A DNA stretch of 64,000 nt from Marsupella aquatica (Eukaryota; Marchantiophyta): NCBI GenBank assembly GCA_973895155.1, contig OZ316892.1, positions 24,676,001-24,740,000 on the forward strand, in the 5' to 3' direction. Within the stretch, counting starts at the first letter, position 1, and each line of letters begins with the position of its first letter. A program made the position numbers and the translations under genes. Below are positions 33,746 through 47,200 of this stretch, one piece after another. The notes beneath the pieces were generated by a model that worked only from the letters and a program-made list of their open reading frames with translations, had not been told where the DNA came from and made no database searches.

Positions 33746-35922
33746 TCACATTTTAGGACGTTTAAAAATAGCCTCCCGCATGTACCTCAGTTCTGCTATG
33801 CTTTCTTTTATGTCTCCCAAGGCACGGTGTGTTTTCTTCTTCTGTGGAGCTTTATCAGCATCTGCATAAAAATAGATTTGTTACCATCAGGGAACCAAGG
33901 AAAGACTGGCAACCCACGGGAACCTTAAAACCTCTGGACCATGAATGGATTAAAACAGGCAGCGTAACTGACCTCGAGGGTACCAGCGGACGCATAAAGC
34001 TCGGATGCTGCTAACGTCCATCAAGACGTGAGGGAAAAATTCTGCCAGCTTTGGCATGTACTTCTGAGAGGATCCGGAAGGAGAATCAGGAAAATTCCAA
34101 GATGTCCTGAGCTTTATGCAAGTCTACAGTCCAAACGTGATAGAATCCTCTAAGATTTAGTTCCTTGCGTAGGTTGAAATTAATCACGTCACGAAACTTT
34201 GGATAGCTCACCCGAAGAAACAGTAGGTCCACATATACTGAATTTCCAGCCAGTAAAGCTCTACCAGGTGCCACGTGCTGACTCACAAAGTCCAGTACCT
34301 GAACTCAAAGGAGACATTATCACTGATAGTCCTTGAAAAGCAAAAGCCTTTTGGTGACCGGTAGACGAAGAACCAAGGTACAAGCTTATTCAAGAGTAAT
34401 GAAATGGGAAGCCGGATACTCCGAAACGCGTATTTGCGATACTGTAGTGGATTACTTCAGCAACAGCAGGTCTGACCAATGTTGAAATCCAAGACCTCCC
34501 GCTTAATGATGGGTATGCCTACTCAAATTAGCTCAATTCAGTGTATGATACAGCCGTCCACAGAATATCCAGAGAGATAGGCGTGCGTGAAAGATCCAAA
34601 TAGAGACAGAGACACGGGAGGAATATGATACACACCTGCTTCTCAGCTTCTTCCTGACTGATAGTGCTCCTTCGGACACCATCCACCAGACCTGTGAAAA
34701 CCCGCATCAATCTAATCAGCTTTCTCTTTGGACACGACATTCCAAAAGGCTCTGCTGCAGTTAGCTCTAAGAGAAAACACATGATTACAAAGTCTGCACA
34801 ACATTAACTTGCCAGTGCATAGAAAGGCTTAATGTTCACAGTAATATTGACCAGACTATCTGTACTAATCAAGGGCAAGCTTTTATACTGCAGAAATTAT
34901 GGTGCATCGATGGTGTTTCCTTGTCCTATCCAGTCTGCAGGCCAAGCATACCAAACAAGATTGAATTGTTATGGATTAGGTTTGAAGAATGCATAGTATT
35001 TTCACAGTATAACAAAGCTTACAGGCTAGTACCGCTTGCATTGTGGTGCTCCTGGCACCAATCGTTCATCCGTGCAAGAGCATCTTCAGATTGGTGGATA
35101 ATGAGGTCTGGACCCTAGTCACCCCAACTTGTCAGCTAAGTATGTAACGGTAAATGGAGGACAATACACTCGAAACTTGAAGATTTCAATCAGGGTCATC
35201 CGCTAAAAATATTTTTGCAGTGCGTGGGCAACCTCAATCATTTTCTCCAATCTGCCGTCTGTGATTATACACGCGATCTCCAAAATTAGGTCTCTCTCCA
35301 GGTCCAGACCTACAAAATATACCAGTCAATTCGTCAAAAGGGTTTCTTCCCGTGAAACGAATCAGAAGAAATGAGTACCCTTTGCAATAGAAGAAACTAG
35401 CAATGATTCACGTGCTTAGCGCGAGACATCTACAGTAGTGAATGAGAAGAGCTGCTAGTGCAATTGGACTTGAACGGGACACGGATGTGTTGAAAGCAGT
35501 GCACGGAAAATTCTCGACAAAGTAAATTTATTACGCCTCTTCCTAGGTTTTGGAAATCTGCTTAACATTTTCAGATAAGTGAAATTTCGACTCATATTGG
35601 GTTTGGTTTGTTGGCTTCCAAACTAAAATTTCATCCACCGATAGTCAGGGGAAGAATGACTTGAGTTTAAAGTCCAAACAGTGCGAGAAAAGGGAGAGAA
35701 CGTACCTGTCATCTCGAGATCAATCCAAAACAGAGGCTTGTAAAGCTCGAGCGGGCCAACACTATCCCGCTTGCTGCCGCCAGCATCCTTAACCGACGAG
35801 CTCTGGGATGACGACTTAATAGCACTCGTCGCACCTTTGGCTTTGGGGTTCGCGACAGGATTGAGGTCCTCATCATCCTCAACGAAACTGAGGGCCGAGA
35901 AAATATTCGTGATGCGCTGCAT
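33746..35922 (-). CDS. Oligoribonuclease (DEDDh 3'-5' exoribonuclease, Orn/REXO2 type)
   Basis: Degrades 2-5-nt RNAs to mononucleotides; the plant enzyme is usually mitochondrial or nuclear. Seven exons join in phase: 35922-35706, 35309-35233, 35114-35033, 34691-34636, 34298-34212, 34063-33973 and 33861-33746, giving 241 residues. The first ATG of the frame is 35922 (MQRITNIFSALSF). About 70 Ser/Lys/Asp-rich residues precede the nuclease. Catalytic motifs are intact: FWIDLEMTGLDLERDLILEI (ExoI Asp and Glu), AGNSVYVDLLFLR (ExoII Asp) and HRALGDIKESIAELRY (ExoIII His and Asp). The family signature GPDLIIHQ...WCQEHHNASGL is present. Intron 2 starts with an atypical GTTGCC donor, but the join gives the conserved sequence exactly. 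The start is less certain: an extra open 5' segment without ATG precedes it. Confidence 0.93.
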
Positions 35923-37789
35923 GCCGTTCAAGCAAGCCAGCAAGCGAACCTTCTCTCGTCCAGCTGTGCGACACCAGAACCAGAGTCTCACATCATCTGG
36001 AAGCACAATGGATCCCCAAACCGAATGAATTTGCAGAAGCTCACTGCCTGGAGTTTAGGCTGCCTTCCATTGGGTTGGTGCCTCAGTGCATCAAAGAGGC
36101 CACTGCAGGTCTTGTCGAAGACCGACACGCATCACATACAGTGAGTGCAACAGACGACGATTTCACCGAAGCTAATATTCTCGACGATTCAGGGATGTGG
36201 CAATCACAATGACATTGAGAGCAAGACCCTCGCTCATCGCCTTCGACAGGAGAACTTCATGAACGTCAACAACTCCTCTGCTCGTCTCAGCCTTTCCATA
36301 AAAAAAAACCCATGACCATGACAAATTGGAAAGTGGTAGGAGGTGAATATATGCTGGAATGTATGACTGGTACTGGCAAATTTTCAGAATGACCGTCGTA
36401 GTAGTAATCATAAGTTCAATCCTGCAAGAAAACAGCGCCAAGGGAGATATACTTGGTGTACCTCTAAATTGAAAACTGTTATGAAAAGTGTTAAAGTGTT
36501 ACATGATGGACCCATGAGTCCCCATGGAATGTTGGATAAGTTGATTTAAGGCCTATAAAGGGTCTGGATCACTCTTCAGGTACATTAAATATCACTTTTC
36601 AAAGTTAGGGGGTACATCAAGTATATATCTGGAACAAGAGGTGAAGGAGACTACTAGCTACAGTAGATGGCTAAAAAACTGGTTGCAACGGAAAACTCTC
36701 CTTAATCCCTCCAAGGTTTTTTTTGTTGTATTTTTGTGCACTGTCTGGAAGAGAATCGCCATTGCCCACATTGTGCAAGAGTATCTTGAGGTTTGTCCTC
36801 TACTTGTCCCTTGGTAAAGCAAGTAAAATCTGGCCTTGCATGAAATTTGGATTTGTTTTCCAGTGTGAGTAAAATAGGAATCAAATGAAAAATAGCTGGA
36901 CTGAAAAATCTTTAAGGGATAAAAGTGTCTTAAATGTTTGTCACTGGGACATTGTAGCGGCCCACAATGCCCAAGCTAGGATAGACCACCATGTTGGACA
37001 CACTGCTCTCATGGACCACAATTTGGTGGTCCATAGGATTTTGGGGCCCATGACTTGATGATTAGGAGTACTAAAATTACTTTTAGATTTGCACCTGTAT
37101 GGCAACTAGAGAAGGAGGAGACATAAAAAAATACAAACCCAAATATTTCATATTAACACAATGAAAAGGGATCTAATGGAATTTACCATCTATATTTTAT
37201 GGTGAAAAACAAAATTTACAAAATTTACAGTCCCTTTGAAGGAAGTGTAGCTTACCTACTCCTTACTGATATCCCCAAAACTACAAATTATTTGAATGTC
37301 TGAATATCAAGTTATGATTAAACTCAATGTTTCTGGAAGATGTGGTCCATGGGGGTTTCAAAGACCAACCTCGTCTACCAAAAGATTTTACATTCCTTGT
37401 GAAAGTTGGAAAGAATTTTTCATGTAAGATTTTCAGAAGATTCCAAGCATTTTGGTGTAAAACACTGACTTTCAGTGTATACATGGTTTTTAAAGCAAAA
37501 AAAATGAAAACAAGAGAATAATATTTCGGCCTTGCATTATATACCAAGATGAGAAATAATCAATGTTCCATGCAGGTCCCGGAGCCAACTGGGATAGCAC
37601 TACTGTAATTTTATTGGAGTTATCTATCATATTTAGACAAGGTCCATCCTGGTTGTTTTAGTCCATGGGAGCGTTCAGGCAAACGTCGAGGTCCATCAGG
37701 GCTTTCTTTTCCAATTTTAAGGGAGAGCTTAGTTTCTAACTTATAGGTGACAGGAGCTTTGCTGACCGTTCATTTTGACCTACAGTAGT
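35923..37789. other. Intergenic between oligoribonuclease and the SirB1-like gene
   Basis: The left end is the head-to-head shared promoter side of the minus-strand nuclease gene. Bases 35923-36051 stay open in the nuclease frame without an ATG, so they may be leader. No other gene is seen. 36450-37600 is AT-rich. Confidence 0.4.
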
Positions 37790-38150
37790 ACCTGACCCGG
37801 AATCCATCTCATCTTACTGTAAACGGCCCCTGACACGGAATCTATCCAATTTACTGTGGAGCAGACACTGAATCCATCTAACTTACACTCCAGCCAACAC
37901 GAAGCCATCCAACCTTATACCTACGAGGACACTGGGTCGGTTCAATCTGCTGTAGCATATTTCTCTGAGACGAAATCCATCCAATATTACACCACTGCTG
38001 ACACGGAATCCATCCGATCTTACACCCTCGCTGATACGGAATCCATCCCATCTTACACCCTCGCTGACAAGGAATCCATCCCATCTTACACCCCCGCTGG
38101 CACGGAATCCATTCATTCTTACATCAGAGCTGACATCGAATCTGGTCAAT
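37790..38150 (+). repeat. 33-bp degenerate tandem repeats upstream of the SirB1-like gene
   Basis: Units of GACACGGAATCCATCC-CATCTTACACC-CTCGCT type lie at about 38000, 38033, 38066, 38099 and 38132 with exact 33-bp spacing. Looser units run back to 37790. Because 33 is a multiple of 3, the array is open in several frames and mimics a protein of DTESIPSYTLA repeats. I treat it as promoter-region DNA. Confidence 0.85.
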
Positions 38151-38354
38151 TGAACACGGGAGCTCGAAGTGCACGACATGCAGCTCAGAAATTCGACAAA
38201 CCGAAGTCCCTTCGAATCCCTCGCATGGAAGTTGTCATCCTGCTTCTTCTATGGAAGACGTTGGAGAGATTTCCTTCCTGGCCTTCTAAAGAAATCAGGC
38301 ACACCATTGCGTTAATATTCACAGCGAATTGAGTGCAGAGAGACCAAAAAGGCT

Positions 38355-38356
<2 letters not shown>

Positions 38357-38388
<32 letters not shown>

Positions 38389-38405
38389 ATGTGTGTGTCT
38401 CTCTC
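38357..38405 (+). repeat. (GT)n/(CT)n microsatellite in 5' leader
   Basis: A GT tract of about 30 bp, then CATGTGTGTGTCTCTCTC, lies about 25-70 bp upstream of the ATG at 38429. It is probably in the 5' UTR. Confidence 0.85.
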
Positions 38406-38428
38406 GATATCTCGCTCAATTGTCGGCT

Positions 38429-41400
38429 ATGGCAGCATTGTGTCCGCAATTAAGTTCGTTACTCCATGACCAGCCGGCAGTGTCCATCCTTCCCTCGTGC
38501 AAATGCGCAACCTCCACAATCTTAGGTCTCCCAAATCCACCCTCCAGTGCGAGCAACAGAGAGTCTCGCTCTACAGGCAGCACAAGCAACACATGGACGA
38601 GTGTATCAACGAATTCGGCCAGATATGCATTTGGAATTGGGGTCACACGACGGAAATTTGGAGTTGATGATTCCGCCAAAGTCAGGCGGCCGTGTGGCTG
38701 CGAGGTGGACGGCGCTCGAGCGTCCTCTCATTTGAATTTTCAGCTCCCCTCGAGGAGCTTTTCGGGATGTGAGCGAGGGAGCACGAGCACGAGCTTTGAG
38801 TCTAGTGAACTAGGGTGCAAATCGGCGTCTTATAACAATCCGCAATTCAGTGGAGAGAGGGGCGGGAAGCAGCAGCAGCATGAAAAGGATTCGAGGACGA
38901 GTTTAGGGTTTTATCTCCATGACCTGATGGACCAGGCTGGAATTGAAACGACGCATGCTCGGGTTCTCATCTTACTGACTTGAAATGCTTTGTTTACATT
39001 TTACTTCTCCTTCTGAAGCTTCATCAATATTTCCTTGAGGGAAGGAGGTAGAAGGATGAGCTAATTTAATTAGGAAGTATCAAACCCTCCAGTTGGGCAA
39101 AAGGGACAGAAAGTTTGTGGTAAAAAAATCCAACAGAAAGAGGACATCCAGTATGGCATGGAGAATGTCCTTCTAGTTTTATTTGGTAGAGAACATATTG
39201 GATTCTACATGAACTAGAGTCCTCAATTTTATCTCGGAAAAAGCATATCCTATTTCAGTGACATTCATGTAAGAGATGTATCCAACCTTACATGGGACAG
39301 AGTCCTTCCTTGAGAGAGTATATCCGATTTTGCACCTGAAAGAGAATGAGCGATTTTACTTGAAAGAGAGACGTCCAGTTTAACGTGGACGGATTTCTCG
39401 GGCGGATAGCCAGCTACAAAATGAATCCACTGGAACTGCATCGCATGGTTGCCCTAAATTTGTACCTTGTTCACTTGCTGCTGCTCAGGTCGCACGAATG
39501 GGCTTCGCTGAGGAGGTTGCCAAGCTGAGGAATGAGGATTCGACATCTGATAACACAGAATCAGACATGGTGGATGTGGCTAGAGCAGCTCTGGAGATTT
39601 CTGCTGAAGACGATGCTCTTGTATCACATTCTTCGGTTCCTCTCCCAGTTGACAGTTATTTGGATAGACTGGACAGTATGGCTACTGAGTTTGCTGGACA
39701 CCATCTTCCGGCTCATTCACCCGACGTTTTTGAGTCCCTGGGAAAGTATTTATGGACCTACAAGGTTAGCATGCCGTGTAACAGCCACCGTCCTCATGTG
39801 AAGATGCTGAGAAGTTGCGAGAGTGTGCTGTGTCACATTTCCAATTCTTCTCCAAATCACTAGTCCTTTAGCTGACAATTTCTTTGATTTTTGGACATTG
39901 AATGCGAAATGTCGTTATAGCATCTGGAGCCCATTTACTCTCTGTTGGAAGTGTAAGTTCTTAGGATCGAAGTAAAGTCAGGATTTCAATGACTCTCAAC
40001 CGATAGTTGTATAAGCACGTTCTGTTTCGTCTAAGGACACTGGTGGAGCAGCTTCAAGTCCAGTCGCTGATGAGGGAATTTGTGGGCTCATGTTCTTAGG
40101 GGTTCCGAAGTACAAAGGCAAGAACAAGCCAAGATGCGAGAGATTTCTATCTGAATGGGGTGAGTTGCTGTGCACCTTTCAAACCGCAGTCGTGGTGTTT
40201 TCTGTGTCCAGGGTTGGTGGGGACAAATCATTTGCTAATTTTGCCAATCATCTTTGTAATCAGGTTAAAATGCCATTTGACAGGTTCTGACCCGGCGACA
40301 AGGACCTCCTCTCATGCTTGGGCTAATTTACAGTGCAGTGGTGAAGAGGTTGTGGAGGTCGGGAACCATAGATTTTCTTGCCGATATAGATATAACAGAT
40401 GACAGCCTTTCTTTCCCTCTTCCGATCTACAAAAACCCATACGGAACATCTGTACGCGGCGTGGATGATCAACACAACAGCACGGAGCTGTTCCACCCCA
40501 AGAATGTGCTGTCAGAAGTACGCTCTCTTCGATGCTTGAGCTAGTACTGGAACTAACAACTATTTGTGAGCCGTGCCAGCTTCTAGGACTTGGTTCGACT
40601 GCTGATAGGGTATCGTTTGAAGCTTGGATGTATTTTAGTTTAGACGGCAGTATAGCTGTAAGCTGCGTTATTAAGAATCTAGCGAAAATGGAAGTTCATC
40701 GGTTATGCTCAGGTGTTCAGTATGCAGTTACCTTCCAAATGCAATTACATCGGGCCTCCTCGTCAGTGTGCCTTCTCCCTCCAATTCAGTTTTTGTTGAA
40801 TCACTTAGCCTTCGAAATGAAAAAGTCATCTGATCTGCCTACAGATTTTGAGGTCCCTCAAGAAGCTTTACTGGCCGTGGAGATCCTTCCCTGGCTCCGG
40901 TGAGGGGAGCGATTTTCTGGAGGCAGCGACAGCTGCAAGCCGAGGCATCGTCACTTCCGCAAGCGATTCCCACGGCCCTTTTGAGAGTCTGTTCAATGCA
41001 CCCTCCAGTGAGAGGTTCTTCCGCTTAAACCATTCGATCACATGAGAAGTTTGCTAAAAGTTTAAAGGACGACTATTTCGGTGTTGCCCTCCTTCGGATG
41101 TTTCGACCTCTGCTTGCAGATTTTGATGAATTATTCAGTCAGGACATGAACCTAGTTTGCTTTGAACTTGCAGAGGATCCGAAGTAGCAAGAGCACGAGC
41201 AGCACAATATCGATTGCAGCGTGGGATCTGGACCAGCACAACGTTTGGAGATCTCAGGCGTGCTCTTGCAGGTTAGCTCCATGCCCGCTGGAAGCATTTG
41301 CTTAAGCTTTTGTTTGGAATGGCAAGAGGCATGTCTGGAGGAAGTGTTGGCCTGTTGTATGCGGCTGTCTCTTGATCTTGACTAACTCTGATATGGGTGA

Positions 41401-41861
41401 GCAGCTTCTGAAAGGCTTGTCATACTCGGCGACAATTGTGAGCACCGGGACTACGGCATGTTGCTGTTCCATGCTGGATTGTACGAGCAGTCTTTTCAGT
41501 ATCTGAGTTCTTATGCAAATAGAGAGGTATGGTTGGCTTCTGTCTACTCATGATAATTGGTCGGAGCTGAGCAAATGTTGGCGAACAATTGCCGAACCGT
41601 AGTTGGGGAAAAACCATAGACGCTCGAATTGTCAGCATAATTTTTTAAGTTCTGTATGTCTAACGCCACACAAAACGTCCTCCACAGGTCCCTGCACCGG
41701 TTCCGGTTGTTTTTAATGCCCTCAAAGCGCAAGTGGAAGTAAAGGAAGCTGAGGCCTTGAATAGGTTACTGGAGCGTTTGAGCCTGATCATGACAGAAAG
41801 ATCTTGGAATATTTCCTCTGACCCACCTCCACCAATCGAGTCACCCCCTGATCCATGGTGA
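38429..41861 (+). CDS. Plastid-type protein with SirB1/transglutaminase-like core and TPR-like C-terminus
   Basis: Eight phase-consistent exons give 555 residues: 38429-38962, 39489-39764, 40100-40159, 40284-40517, 40845-41014, 41174-41271, 41405-41526 and 41688-41861. The start ATG (MAALCPQLSSLLHDQPAVS) opens a Ser/Thr/Arg-rich leader typical of chloroplast import. Across exons 2-4 the frame gives KGFRSTKARTSQDARDFYLN joined to VLTRRQGPPLMLGLIYSAVV. This is the pattern of Transglut_core2 (SirB1 N-terminal) proteins, whose consensus is GFRGN..YYDPRNSYLNEVL-RR-GIP. Exons 6-7 give RGIWTSTTFGDLRRALA and EHRDYGMLLFHAGLYEQSFQYL, the helical repeat typical after this core. A conserved catalytic triad is not evident, so a structural or peptidase-relic role is likely. 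The exon 1 donor (GTTCTC) is weak and is the least certain join. Confidence 0.8.
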
Positions 41862-44207
41862 TACTACATTACAGACCCTGTGCAAAGTTGAGCTCGTTTC
41901 TCAACGGGGATAAGGACAAAGGAGAAGCCCCTCACTGAAGGTAAGGTTTTCTTGGTTAACACAAATTTGTCCTTTGCCCATGTCCTGGAAATGTCACCTC
42001 CTGCTATTCCTTCCTTTGTACCATCACAGATGTATCATAGGGACATCACAGTCAAAGACACGACAGTGAATTGGTTGTACAACGTAGTACGAGAATGTTT
42101 TCATCCTCCAGTAGATGGTTAGATAGGTAGGGTGCCCATGTGCCTTAATGAATAGGTCAGGAATATTCAACCTCATGTAGGCAGTTAGATAGGTATGGTG
42201 CCATTGTATCTAAATGGGTATTTCAGGAATGCAGCAAATTTAGAAACGAAGGGGATATCGAAGAGTTCGAGACAGGTGGCATCTCACTCCTTTGATGTCA
42301 GGATGTCTTAACCCTCAACACCCATAGCATGTAAAAAGTTCGAATATTTAAGTTGATTGAGATTATAGACATTTTTTTGAAGGTTACGTAGATTGTGTTG
42401 TCAGAGTCGCCTGGGTACTCGGGTCTCATAGCTGTGGAGGATGATTTTCGACGTCCACTTAACAGCTTGCACTCTCATGTCTGTCGAGCATGAGAGATGG
42501 TAGCTCAGATGAACATATGAATAAAAACGGCTTTAAATATATTGATGATTAGCCAACAAACGGTGAGCTCAGCTGACGAGAGAACTGATGAGTACAGTAA
42601 TTAAGATCACAGACGAAAGACACTTGAAACTGCGATATTGCGTTTGACGTCTGCTCATGAAGAGAATTGTAAAGGACAAGCCGAGAATGGAAGATGGCAT
42701 ACGATAAGATGGGGTAGCTGTTACATATTGTATTACCTACGTGTGTGTTCCTAAAACGACGGGTTCACGAGCATTGAATGTATGGGGTGCTTTAAATATA
42801 GTCCAGGCGACTTCTATCTCCACGAGAGAGGCGTCGACCACGGGAGAATCATCTCATTTATTTTACAAGTACTAACAATGTCCGGAAGCATGAACTGTGA
42901 GCAAAGCGGAGACACTTTAACCAACGTGAAATCAGACGTTTATGTCCAGACACCATCACATGCGTCAAGATGAACTCGGTCATGAGAGTCCGGGAATTAA
43001 CCCATGTCCTCCTAAATTACGGGAGCATGTCTAGAGATATCTCCAGAAGCATGTCGAGCTTTACAGTGATCCTATACAGTCATCTACACTGTCTGAATGC
43101 CTCTTACTCATAAATTGAGACCGCCATAGCCCGAAAAGAGGACACGGATGTAGAAGGTGACTGCTAATCGAGACTCTTTTATGGCAGGTGTGATTTAAGA
43201 ATGTTCAAATAAAATTTATACTTTTCTTGAAACAATAGCTCCATACCGTTGATTTTCCTCAACTTTGCATGGACACGAGAGGCAGTGAGCAAATTTCATG
43301 CAATCAACGCGAAAGCACCACACCCAATCTACAGCCCGAAGCAATTACTCTGTTGACTCGACTTGAGAAACATGGATTCTTTCGAGAATCTAAAATGGCA
43401 GTTCCCTCACGGTTGCTTCAATATATCAGCAGCACGGGACTTCTGATTATAGCTACGGAATAGCCATCCCCTGGGTGGGTCTGCCTGTCCATGTCCACAT
43501 TATTTGACAAGTGCTCTCCACTGTTACCTCATCACTGCCCTTGCTGGACTGCCAACCTGCTCTGAAACTGCACGAGAAAATCCAAAGTTATTTGAGCAGC
43601 AGACTCCAAAAAAAAAAAAACTGCTTCAAGACTCAAACACTATGCAGCGATTGTTCATAGACACTAGCAAACAGCACCAGCTTACTCGCTGAAAGTCCAA
43701 ATGTACCTTCGTTGATGTTACAGCTTGCCTCATAAACGGCCAAATTTAATGGATTATCCTCCGAGGATAGTAACAAGCCTGAGAGAGTTTGAAAGGATAA
43801 CAGGGTTTCTTGGTGATGAACAAGGGTAGCTCAAGAAAAATGGATTATCCCGAGATGTTGTACCCAATGATGTTGTGACGCCACTCAAATCTGCTCCGTC
43901 TGTTCAGATCCACAGTCCTGTGAGTCACTGCAGAAGCTTCCTCAAAGTAAATCTTATTCCATATTCCCAAAGCAATAGGCCCGAAGTTCTTACAACTTGG
44001 TACCAAACACAGTGAGGTTGGAATTGATATATGTATGCACCATGCCAGACCTGACTCACGGACTTGGAGCCGTCACCTTGGCCCTACTGCTCAATCATGT
44101 GAATGGGGAATAGAGATTGACAGTGAGATGAAGTTCCTGCGAGGTTTAACTCAACTGTCCCATCATGTTGGGGAAAAGAGTTATCAAAACTGATAGTGTT
44201 GTCGGGA
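41862..44207. other. Intergenic, 3' ends of two convergent genes
   Basis: The SirB1-like gene and MON2 converge here. A loose duplication (AGTTAGATAGGTA(G/T)GGTGCC) lies at about 42116 and 42181. No open frame has splice or family support. Confidence 0.4.
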
Positions 44208-47200
44208 TTATAAACCCAGCTCTCGGCTCATCATACGTAGCAAAATATGTAGCAACTCATTGACTCGAGTTACCCTTGACCCCACTAGTTCACAAAGTGG
44301 TGAAAATAGCAACAGAAGGTGACCATATTGCCAAACTGGTGGTTGAATGTCCTTGCTGGATGCACGATTGGTGGGTTGACCCGGTTGTCCAGCTGATTTC
44401 TCCTTGCGAGTAATTGGCAACTCGAGTGCTGAGGCCGTCAGAGGATGAAGTACAAGTCGAGCAAGTTCTTCAAGTACAAAGATCAACTCATCAACCCGCA
44501 CTTGAGGCATTGGGTTTTCACCACTATCATTCTCATCCACCTGGAATTGGCGCAGAATAGAGCTGCAACGTCTTGTAAGAACTATTACGCTCAATCTGCT
44601 AACTGCAATTTTTGATGAAGCGTTTGTGGCTTCAGGTGCGACCCAGCAGAGTTTGAACAGCTTGTTCAGACAAAGTAGTGAAAATCGTCCGCAATGAACG
44701 GGTAGAAGTGACACACTTGGAAGAGGTAGCAGAGATGTCCGGGCTGCACACCGGTCTATAACATCAATCAAGCGATGAACGACTTCTCTGGGAGCATCTT
44801 GACAGCTGTTGAGCACTTTGTGGGATAAGACATCAAGCATGCTTGCCTCGAGGAGTTCATCTGCTTTTATCACATCGGAGGACACTGTCTCACCACCAGG
44901 AAGGGTAAAAGCACGTCCACATGCACCAACCAAGAACTTTTCATAAGCTTCAGTGACCTCCTTCCAAAACTTTGGCCTGTTGATTCCTCCCCGATTTTCT
45001 GAGTCCCTTCGTCCGTACTGGAAGCCATCAGAGGAATCAGGAATAAGTGATTCCTCAACCACCCGATTGAAGTTTCCTACAGCTGCTCTCCAAAGCAGGT
45101 CAGTAGGGCTGTCCCTTCTGGTGGCCAAGCATCTCCCTAACGAGGCTACCAAGGTAGGTAAGACAACAGCTTTTGCAGTCGAGGGAGCTACCTCGTACAA
45201 TTGAAGCAACACACCTAAAACTTTAACTGAGAAGGCGAAGGATAGAGCACTAGAATCCAGGATTATAGCCGGGACAATTACATCAGCATCCATACTTCCC
45301 ACACGGTCAGATTGTGAGGAATGAGATTCCTTGATGATAGAATGTCGTGTCTTGGGAGACGGATGTTGATCATGTCCGTTCACTACTGTGTGTGAAGCTT
45401 TCCCAATGCCCTGTTGTGGTGCACCCATAGTAATCTTACAGTGATCCCCAATCAAGCCTTCACCTCCTGGTAGGTAGGATAAGATTTGTCGAAGGAAGAC
45501 AGGCCATAAGGGCATTAATTTGTCATCCGCAGGCTTCAATGAAGGAAGAACTTCCAGGCCGGTTCGTTGCAGTGGTGGAAGAACTCCTCCAGCAGGACTC
45601 TCCCCTAAATTTGAAGGATGCCGCGCATAAACGTCTACCATTGCCAGCAGTCTTAGGTACGTTGATTGCTCAAACATAGCATATCCATGTGAGTAGAGCT
45701 CCGCAACATTTTGAAGAAGCTCTTGACTAACTTTGAGGGCCACACTATTGTCGGGTTTGCCAATGGAGACCACAATAGTTTCATAGACTGAAAATGCACT
45801 GCTGAAAAAGAAGCTGGATAGGCTACCCTTTGAAGCCTGCATTAGGAGTATAGAATGCAATGAGGTTAAAGCAGCAAGTCCAACTTCCTTGCTGCCTTCA
45901 AGCACACTTTCCTGAATAAATGAAAGAATGACTTCCCAGCCTTGCTTGAAGTTGTTGATTGACTGGCAGATATGAAAGTACGGAGGCTTAAATAGCCTAC
46001 TGAATCCACCAAGTACCACAACCAGTGTCTCGTCCCACTGCTTCTGAGCTGTATTGCGGCTGTGATGTACAAGCATGTGCACTGTTTTTCCCCCTTGCAT
46101 CCCGAGCTCTTTCCCAATTTCATCCTTGGAAGAGGTTGCTGCCAAGTGGCGAACGGTGTTCACTAAGGGAAAGATTAGCTTCCAAAGGCAATGCTCCCAC
46201 ATTTCTCCAGATATCTTAAGACCATGGCTACTAACAGACTGAAAGAGAGTCCGTATGGCTGAATTCCGAACCTCTGGTCTCTCATCTGTTCCAAGACCTT
46301 GAAGGACTCCATAAACAGCCAGGAGCAGCCCATCCCAATCCATATCCGTCCGTTCCACTAAAACTGTTGGGCCCAACTCACGTCCAGTGTCAGTTGCGCT
46401 ATCCAGTCTACCAGAATTTCCTGGGGTGTGAGACAACTCCATTCTCATCCCTAGCTGCCTACTGTTGTCCCCTTCTAGTGCTTTATGATCAACCCCCCTG
46501 GCAAAAAAATCCGCTACAGTCCACAACAAACCTATCGCTGTCAAACTTATGTTCATATCAGTTTTCTGGGCGCCATATGCTCCTGCCACTTGCACACATG
46601 AGTCAAGGGCATGCGCTGGTATGGACAGAAGTCCATCGTTCATTATGATACGTACATTTTGAAATCCAAGGGGAACAATATCTTTTTCAGAATCATTTGC
46701 CACTGATTTGAGTAGCTCCAGCATACTAGGCCAGCTATGATACAGCTTCTCCCCATGCCTCTCCAGCACATGAAGGAGAATCTTCACAGCACCTGAGCGA
46801 AGCTCCGCAGTTTGTCCACGATGGTAGATTGAACTCAAAGGTAGGACAACTGCACACTCGAAGGCATCCAGCTGAAAGCTTCCTTTCCTCACTTTCAGAA
46901 CACTTGACCGCCTCTCTGTTTTCAATGTCTCACTTACAGGCCCCAAACTAATAAACTGACCAAACTCTTCCGCATTTTCTGCAACTACCAGTTCTTCTCC
47001 AGTGGTGGCTTTGAACTTTACAGCATCTCGACGAATTCTTTCACATCCAAGAACAGCACCTATTGACCGATCCAAAGCATCGAGAGCAACAGCCCGTACT
47101 TGTGGGCTCTCATGCTCCGTCAATTCCAGAAAATGAGCTGAGACCTGATCCCACAAGAGATCTGCACGATGCAGGTTGTTTGAGAGTGTAGCCAACATCC

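Noticed and set aside
35923-36051. N-terminal extension of the oligoribonuclease
   Set aside because: The frame is open back to a TAA but has no ATG, so it is more likely leader or intron.
37856-38332. 158-residue open frame of DTESIPSYTLA-type repeats
   Set aside because: It is the translation of a 33-bp DNA minisatellite open in several frames, with no splice link to the next gene. The real ATG of that gene is at 38429.
40190-40263. Extra in-phase exon in the SirB1-like gene
   Set aside because: Splice sites and phase allow it, but skipping it joins DARDFYLNG directly to VLTRRQG, exactly the conserved family spacing.
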